DNA from: Levilinea sp.
Lineage (GTDB): Bacteria > Chloroflexota > Anaerolineae > Anaerolineales > Anaerolineaceae
Direction: 5' to 3'
DNA: 64,000 bases
NCBI GenBank assembly: GCA_029975215.1
Contig: JARKPO010000013.1
Span: 22,948 to 86,947, forward strand
The notes beneath the pieces are model-generated. The model was not told the DNA's origin. It saw only the letters and a list, made by a program, of their open reading frames with translations, and made no database searches. Position numbers and translations under genes: made by a program. Positions 59,411-64,000 of the stretch are shown here, one piece after another. The stretch's first letter is position 1; each line of letters begins with the position of its first letter.

Positions 59411-59839
59411 ATGATGAAAATGCGCACGTTTTACACCCACCGTATGGTCAAAAGTGAGGATCTCAACCACCACGGCACGCTCTTTGCGGGGCGCAGCGCC
59501 GAGTGGTTTGTGGAGGCGGGTTTCATCGCCGCCTCGCACTTGGTGCCCCCGGCCAACATCCTCTGCCTGCAAATTCACGGCATGCTCTTCACCCGTCCCG
59601 TGCCCCTGGGGGCGATTGTGTGCTACCACAGCTCGGTGGTGTACACCGGCCGCACTCGTTTGGTGACCTACATCAAAGTGACCCTGGAGCAGGAATTCAT
59701 TCTGGACGGCTTCATCACTTTTGTGTCGGTGGATGATGAGGGCAAATCGCGCCCGCACGGCATTGTGATTGAGGCTGAAACGCCCGAAGAAGAGGCCTTG
59801 CAGGCCCGCGCCATCAGCCTGAGCGAAAATAAGCGTTAA
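59411..59839 (+). CDS. Acyl-CoA thioesterase (hotdog fold)
   Basis: A 142-residue hotdog thioesterase of the YciA/4HBT type. VKSEDLNHHGTLFAGRSAEWFVEAGFIAA is the signature with the catalytic acidic region, and the central strand VVYTGRTRLVTYIKV and final FVSVDDEGKSRPHG fit. The gene may start at any of the Met codons at 59411, 59414 or 59420; AAGGAAG lies before the first. It hydrolyses acyl-CoA of unknown chain length. Confidence 0.85.
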   Translation: MMKMRTFYTHRMVKSEDLNHHGTLFAGRSAEWFVEAGFIAASHLVPPANILCLQIHGMLFTRPVPLGAIVCYHSSVVYTGRTRLVTYIKVTLEQEFILDGFITFVSVDDEGKSRPHGIVIEAETPEEEALQARAISLSENKR

Positions 59840-59890
59840 TCCCGCCGTGCGGCCCACCGCTGCGCTGCGGGATCTTACCCCCTGATCTGT

Positions 59891-59896
59891 TATAAT
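59891..59896 (+). promoter_or_regulatory. -10 box of gatCA, leaderless type
   Basis: TATAAT ends 7 bases before the gatC ATG at 59904, and there is no Shine-Dalgarno sequence. Confidence 0.55.
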
Positions 59897-59903
59897 AGCT
59901 GCC

Positions 59904-60191
59904 ATGAGCCTGACCCTGGAAGAAGTTGAACATATTGCCAACCTGGCGCGGCTGCGGCTGAGCGACGAGGAAAAAGAGCGCTACCGCCAGCAGCTTTCGG
60001 CCATTCTGGAATACGCTGCCCGTTTGCAGGAGCTGGATACCAGCCAGATCCCGCCGACTTCCAGCGTGCTGCCCCCCCGCAGCGTGCTGCGAGAGGATGA
60101 ACCGCGCACCGATTTGACCCTGGAACAGATTCTGGCCAACGCCCCCCAAAGCGAAGACCGCCAGTTCCGCGTTCCGCCCGTGTTGGAGTGA
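59904..60191 (+). CDS. gatC: Asp-tRNA(Asn)/Glu-tRNA(Gln) amidotransferase subunit C
   Basis: A 95-residue protein with the GatC signature: LTLEEVEHIANLARLRLSDEEK, the central ILEYAARLQELDT and the C-terminal VLREDEPRTDLTLEQILANAPQSEDRQFRVPPVL. It stabilises GatA in the GatCAB complex that turns Glu-tRNA(Gln) or Asp-tRNA(Asn) into Gln- or Asn-tRNA. gatA follows after 7 bases. The tRNA-Asn gene in the window is a possible substrate. Confidence 0.95.
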   Translation: MSLTLEEVEHIANLARLRLSDEEKERYRQQLSAILEYAARLQELDTSQIPPTSSVLPPRSVLREDEPRTDLTLEQILANAPQSEDRQFRVPPVLE

Positions 60192-60198
60192 CCCACCG

Positions 60199-61680
60199 AT
60201 GAGCCGCGCCTTACTGGACCTATCCATCAAAGAAGCCCTGCACCAGCTGCGCAGCGGCAAAATTTCCAGCCGCGAACTGACTCAAGCCAGCCTGGACGCG
60301 CTGGAACAATTAGAACCCTCGGTTCAGGCCTTTCTCACCCGCACCACAGACATGGCTCTGCGCCAGGCGGATGAGGCCGACGCGCGTTATGCCGCTGCCC
60401 GTCGCGACCCGCAGGCCGTTGTTCCGCCGCTGTTGGGGCTGCCCATTGCGGTAAAAGACTTGCTGGCGTTGGAGGGTGTGCGCTGTACCTGCGGGTCCAA
60501 AATCCTGGAAAACTTTGTGCCCCCCTATACGGCCACCACTGTGCGGCGCTTGCTGCAGGCGGGTGTGGTGGTGGTGGGCAAAACCAATACAGATGAATTC
60601 GCGATGGGCTCCTCCACCGAGAATTCGGCCTACCAGCTCACCCACAACCCCTGGGATCTGGAGCGGGTTCCGGGTGGCTCCTCTGGCGGCAGTGCCGCGG
60701 CCGTGGCAGCCCGTATGGTGATGGCCGCCATGGGCACCGATACGGGCGGCAGTGTGCGTCAGCCGGCTTCTTTTTGCGGCGTGACCGGCATCAAACCCAC
60801 GTACGGGCGCGTCTCGCGCTACGGGTTGGTGGCCTACGGCTCGTCTTTAGACACAGTAGGCATTTTGGCTCGCTCGGCCGAAGATACCGCCCTGGTTTTC
60901 CAGCACATGGCGGGGCAAGATGACCTGGACGCCACCAGCATGGATTTACCCGTGCCGGAATACCGCCTGGAGGGAGAAGATCTGCGCGGGCTGCGCGTGG
61001 GCGTGCCCAAACAGTACTTCATCCAGGGCATTCAGCCCGCGGTGGAAGAAGCCGTGCGCGCTGCCATCCGCCAGCTGGAACTTCTGGGGGCAGAGGTGCG
61101 TGAGGTCAGCCTTCCGCACACCGAATACGCCCTGCCGGTATACTATTTGCTGGCCCCGGCCGAGGCCTCGGCCAACCTGGCGCGTTACGACGGCGTGCGT
61201 TTTAGCCCGCGCCCCGAGGCGGAGAATCTTTGGGATGTGTTTTTCAACACGCGCGGCCAGGGTTTCGGCCCCGAGGTCAAGCGCCGCATCATGTTGGGCA
61301 CTTACGCCCTTTCGGCGGGCTATTACGACGCGTACTACGCCAAGGCGCAAAAGGTGCGCACGCTGATCAAGCGTGATTTTGAGACCGCCTTTGAACAGGT
61401 GGATGTCATCGCTGCACCCATCGCACCCACCACAGCCTTCCGCATCGGTGAACATACGGATGACCCTCTGGCCATGTACCTGGAAGACGTGTTTACCCTT
61501 CCGGCCAACCTGGCAGGTGTGCCGGGCCTGGCTTTCCCGGTGGGTTTTGACCCCCAGGGCCTGCCGGTGGGCATGCAGCTGATGGGCGCGCATTTTGACG
61601 AGGCCACCCTTTTCCGCACGGCGCACTGCTATCAGCAGACCACCGATTGGCATCTGCGCAAACCGCAGTGGATCTGCTGA
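60199..61680 (+). CDS. gatA: Asp-tRNA(Asn)/Glu-tRNA(Gln) amidotransferase subunit A
   Basis: A 493-residue amidase. The Ser-cisSer-Lys triad is Lys86 in VKDLLAL, Ser161 in PGGSSGGSAA and Ser185 in TDTGGSVRQPASFCG; spacings equal those of S. aureus GatA. It frees ammonia from glutamine for tRNA-bound acid amidation. Full length, with intact N-terminus. gatB is not adjacent. A strong terminator follows the stop codon. Confidence 0.96.
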   Translation: MSRALLDLSIKEALHQLRSGKISSRELTQASLDALEQLEPSVQAFLTRTTDMALRQADEADARYAAARRDPQAVVPPLLGLPIAVKDLLALEGVRCTCGSKILENFVPPYTATTVRRLLQAGVVVVGKTNTDEFAMGSSTENSAYQLTHNPWDLERVPGGSSGGSAAAVAARMVMAAMGTDTGGSVRQPASFCGVTGIKPTYGRVSRYGLVAYGSSLDTVGILARSAEDTALVFQHMAGQDDLDATSMDLPVPEYRLEGEDLRGLRVGVPKQYFIQGIQPAVEEAVRAAIRQLELLGAEVREVSLPHTEYALPVYYLLAPAEASANLARYDGVRFSPRPEAENLWDVFFNTRGQGFGPEVKRRIMLGTYALSAGYYDAYYAKAQKVRTLIKRDFETAFEQVDVIAAPIAPTTAFRIGEHTDDPLAMYLEDVFTLPANLAGVPGLAFPVGFDPQGLPVGMQLMGAHFDEATLFRTAHCYQQTTDWHLRKPQWIC

Positions 61681-61699
61681 GTTTCTTTGAGCCGATCAC

Positions 61700-61729
61700 A
61701 CGGCGCGCCAACCCTGGCGCGCCGTTTTG
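61700..61729 (+). terminator. Intrinsic terminator of gatCA
   Basis: ACGGCGCGCCA (61700-61710) pairs perfectly with TGGCGCGCCGT (61715-61725), followed by TTTGTTTT. Confidence 0.9.
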
Positions 61730-61884
61730 TTTTCAGCGTACCAGCGGCAAATTTCACAAGAGTTCTTCATTCCCTCTAAACAACTTCTAAACAGATTTTC
61801 CCTATACTCAGGGTCAGCATTCGCCTGAAAGGCTGGATGACGGAAATTTCCAATCTGTTTGGAATGATGGACCAGGAGTTTTGT

Positions 61885-62412
61885 ATGAAAAAGCGAAAAA
61901 AATTAAGCCGTACCACCGTTTTTCTCTTGTGGGATGTGCTGCTGCTGGCGGGGTTATTGGTGAACTGGGCGCCGGGGCTGACGGGCCTGGCCTGGCATGA
62001 ATGGCTGGGGTTGGCCTTTGGCGCCGCCCTGCTGGTGCACACCCTGCTGCATTGGCAGTGGATTGCGGCGGTGACCCGGCGCTTCTTTGCCCGCGTGTCG
62101 TGGGCCTCGCGCCTGAATTATCTGTTGGGGGCGGCCCTGTTCGTTTCCTTCACGCTGATTGTGTTCAGCGGGGTGATGGAATCGCGCGTGGTGTTAACGG
62201 CCTTTGGACTGCGCTTTTCGAATGTGGAGTTTTGGCGCGGCCTGCACCATGCCTCTACTTCGCTGACCTTGTGGTTGGCCGCTCTGCATATCGCTGTGCA
62301 TTGGAATTGGATCGTCAACGGCTGCAAGCGCCTGCTCAAAACCCCAGCCTGTGCGCCGATGAACGACTTAAACTCGGCCCCTGCGCCGGTGCGGGTTTCG
62401 ACCCACGAATAA
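61885..62412 (+). CDS. DUF4405-type four-helix membrane protein, possible heme-binding
   Basis: A 175-residue membrane protein with four helices (about 12-30, 42-62, 76-98 and 118-138). His residues lie in the helices: HEWLGLAFGAALLVHTLLHW, LHHASTSLTLWLAALHIAVHW. The spacing resembles cytochrome b561/DUF4405 proteins, which hold heme between His pairs. CAGGAG lies in front of the ATG. The next gene starts 9 bases after the stop, so the two are co-transcribed. Confidence 0.72.
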   Translation: MKKRKKLSRTTVFLLWDVLLLAGLLVNWAPGLTGLAWHEWLGLAFGAALLVHTLLHWQWIAAVTRRFFARVSWASRLNYLLGAALFVSFTLIVFSGVMESRVVLTAFGLRFSNVEFWRGLHHASTSLTLWLAALHIAVHWNWIVNGCKRLLKTPACAPMNDLNSAPAPVRVSTHE

Positions 62413-62421
62413 GGAGAACGG

Positions 62422-62817
62422 ATGTTACGCACATTGTACCGGTTGGTGATTCTTTTGGCGGCGGCGGGCCTCATCGCCGCAGGGGTGTACGCCCTCTCCC
62501 AATCCCCGGCTGCAACGGCGAGTCTGGCTGTGGCGGGCGAGAGGCACGGGGCAGAGGGGGCTGCGGTGGAAGGCTTGGCGCATGTGGAAGGCGTGGAAGT
62601 CGGCGCGCCCGCCCTGGGGCGCGGCCAGGGCGGCCCAGGGCGCGGTTTGGGTGGGCGCGGGCGCGGTGAGGGCGGCGGCATCCATGAAGCCGCTTCGCTG
62701 GAGCGCGGTCTGCCGGAACTGGGCAAGACCCTGGTAGTTTTGGCGGGGATCACCGCAGGGGTGATCCTGGTTCAAAAATTGGCCGGCCGCGCCGCGCGAA
62801 AACCGCGCAGCGCCTGA
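62422..62817 (+). CDS. Small membrane protein with glycine-rich middle
   Basis: A 131-residue protein: membrane helix at about 7-27, a Gly-, Arg- and Glu-rich middle (about 60-88, GRGQGGPGRGLGGRGRGEGG) and a second helix at about 100-118 with a basic end. AAGGAG precedes the ATG. No known family. It is co-transcribed with the DUF4405-like protein and may help its electron transfer. Confidence 0.6.
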   Translation: MLRTLYRLVILLAAAGLIAAGVYALSQSPAATASLAVAGERHGAEGAAVEGLAHVEGVEVGAPALGRGQGGPGRGLGGRGRGEGGGIHEAASLERGLPELGKTLVVLAGITAGVILVQKLAGRAARKPRSA

Positions 62818-62854
62818 ACGGTCCGTTGGCATTTGGCCCTGACCCGCGCAGTGC

Positions 62855-63271
62855 TCATTTCTGGGCTTGCAGCACCAGAATTTGATCTCCACTGCGCAGG
62901 GTCAGGGTGTCGTTTTCCAGGGTGTATTCCACTTCTCCCGCCATCACTTGCAGCGCTGCGGCCTCTTGATTCATAACAGCTTCTTCACAGGCCATCAGGG
63001 TAGAGGTGAGCGGCTCAAACACAATTTTGGAATTGCGCAGGTTGTAGCCGCCGCCGAAGGAATTGCAGCCCATATTGCCGGTGACTTCGCCTTTGTCGCT
63101 GAAGGTGAGGGTGGTGTTGATTTCCGGCAGGGCGGCTTGCGGCGCGCTGGCACTGCCAAACGACTTCAGGCTCCAAGTGCCCACCAGGGGCGGGTTTGCT
63201 GGGGCAGCAGAGCAGGCTGCCAGCAGCAACAGCAGCACAATGCAGGTTCCGAACGCAAGTTGTTTTCGCAT
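62855..63271 (-). CDS. META-domain lipoprotein (HslJ-like)
   Basis: A 138-residue lipoprotein with lipobox LAAC (Cys20). The META domain is seen in LVGTWSLKSFGSA, TLTFSDKGEVTGNMGCNSFGGGY and MACEEAVMNQEAAAL, as in HslJ and related heat- or motility-linked proteins. GGAGC precedes the ATG. It probably acts at the outer face of the membrane. Confidence 0.85.
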   Translation of the reverse strand: MRKQLAFGTCIVLLLLLAACSAAPANPPLVGTWSLKSFGSASAPQAALPEINTTLTFSDKGEVTGNMGCNSFGGGYNLRNSKIVFEPLTSTLMACEEAVMNQEAAALQVMAGEVEYTLENDTLTLRSGDQILVLQAQK

Positions 63272-63375
63272 GGATGTGCTCCTATGGGTAAAGGTTGCTG
63301 TGATTGGGACTGCGCAGCGGGGGCGAAAGTTCCTGAGGGCGCGGGTGTGAAGCAGTCTCTACCCCAAAAGGTGTG

Positions 63376-63418
63376 GATCGCCGCGCCCTCGAAGTGCGAG
63401 GGCACGCCGCTTCGCGGC
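63376..63418. repeat. Second copy of the dispersed repeat (inverted relative to the copy at 9812)
   Basis: Read on the minus strand the segment is GCCGCGAAGCGGCGTGCCCTC-type sequence followed by GCACTTCGAGGGCG and GGCGATC. It shares the core CCCTCGCACTT(T/C)GAGGG and the ends GCCGCG(A/T)AGC and GGCGATC with 9812-9907 but has only one unit. The gap 63272-63515 holds it, and possibly the left end of the IS256-type element. Confidence 0.5.
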
Positions 63419-63515
63419 TGTTAGCGTATTCTTGTTTCTGTAGGATTTGAACCTTAACAAAAGTTGTAGGTCAGGTGTATCCTATGGGTTACCACACCGA
63501 CACAGGAAAAGCCAC

Positions 63516-64000
63516 ATGACCTACACCAACGATTGTACTCTACCTGCGGAACTGCTGGAACAAATTGCCAGCCAGGGATTTGACGCGCTTCCCGAATTGA
63601 TCCGCATCGTGATCAACACCGCCATGCAAGCTGAACGGCAGAAGTACCTGCGTGCTGCGCCGTTCGAACATTCGCCTGAGCGGCAGGGTCACGCCAACGG
63701 CTACAAGCCCAAGACGGTCAAGACCCGGTTAGGGGAAATCACCTTCGACATCCCACAGGTGCGCGAAGGCGGGTTCTACCCAGAGGCGCTGGAGAAGGGT
63801 CTGCGCAGCGAGCGGGCTTTGCGGCTGGCGCTGGCGGAGATGTACGTACAGGGCGTTTCGACCCGCAAAGTGGCCGCAATCACCGAACAATTATGCGGAA
63901 CGGAGATGTCTTCCACGCAGGTCAGCCGGGCGGCAGCACTCTTGGACGAAACGTTGGCTGCCTGGCGTAAGCGCCCTCTGGGCGAGATGGTGTACCTATT
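63516..64000 (+). CDS. IS256-family (Mutator-type) transposase, 3' end outside window
   Basis: Translating from the ATG at 63516 gives MTYTNDCTLPAELLEQIA and then RQKYLRAAPFEHSPERQGHANGYKPKTVKTRLGEI, VPQVREGGFYPE-like and EMYVQGVSTRKVAAITEQLCG, the N-terminal part of the Mutator transposase family. The first 161 codons are open and in frame; the DDE core lies past the window. Inverted repeats of this element cannot be found without the other end. Confidence 0.9.
   Translation, partial: MTYTNDCTLPAELLEQIASQGFDALPELIRIVINTAMQAERQKYLRAAPFEHSPERQGHANGYKPKTVKTRLGEITFDIPQVREGGFYPEALEKGLRSERALRLALAEMYVQGVSTRKVAAITEQLCGTEMSSTQVSRAAALLDETLAAWRKRPLGEMVYL

Overview
The window is GC-rich, densely coded bacterial DNA, and the gene content fits a Chloroflexota bacterium, probably of the Anaerolineae type. 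This placement is inferred from the mix of genes: a tungsten aldehyde:ferredoxin oxidoreductase, a baeRF-type protein, several receiver/GAF/PAS hybrid kinases, many short lipoproteins, and TATAAT-type promoters lying directly against start codons. No rRNA or other phylogenetic marker confirms it. One tRNA gene (Asn) is present and there is no CRISPR array.

Layout. 1-5.1 kb: the 5' part of an aldehyde:ferredoxin oxidoreductase gene, an AI-2E family membrane protein, and a THEP1-like NTPase/tupB/tupC operon for tungstate (or molybdate) uptake that lacks the binding protein. 5.1-8.4 kb: tRNA-Asn, then a roughly 500-bp leader ending in a strong terminator, then a selenium-metabolism cluster (YedE transporter, TusA-like carrier, class V cysteine desulfurase, DUF3343). 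8.5-15.4 kb: an MscS channel, a secreted repeat protein, a DegT-fold protein, flavodoxin, pirin, a methyltransferase and a phosphotransferase. 15.6-20.2 kb: a three-gene signalling operon (PAS histidine kinase, single-domain receiver, receiver/PAS/GAF/HD-GYP protein). 20.2-30 kb: an eight-gene minus-strand amino-sugar operon (ROK regulator, ROK-like kinase, PIG-L deacetylase, ABC sugar importer, NagZ-like GH3, SIS-domain protein) with a 10-bp inverted repeat upstream. 30-43.6 kb: secreted, lipid-acting and membrane proteins, including a triple-FAS1 protein, an NHL-repeat protein, a DEDDh exonuclease and a possible nucleotidyltransferase-fold protein. 43.8-49.5 kb: an AmpG-like MFS/enolase-superfamily epimerase/M20 peptidase operon whose first gene is beheaded by an IS982-family element; the other side of the element is a beheaded AbiEi antitoxin followed by an intact AbiEii toxin gene. 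49.6-57.8 kb: two adjacent receiver/GAF kinases with complementary defects, then DnaJ-like, HtrA-like and baeRF-like genes. 57.8-64 kb: an HlyD-type lipoprotein, a thioesterase, gatC-gatA, small membrane proteins, a META-domain lipoprotein, and an IS256-family transposase cut by the window end.

Themes. (1) Trace-element redox chemistry: tungsten enzyme and transport lie next to selenium mobilisation, the latter behind what looks like a transcription-terminating regulatory leader. (2) Recovery of amino sugars and probably cell-wall dipeptides. (3) Many genes appear to be transcribed as leaderless mRNAs, with a -10 hexamer ending six or seven bases before the ATG. (4) The IS982 copy sits on a deletion or rearrangement junction rather than a simple insertion.
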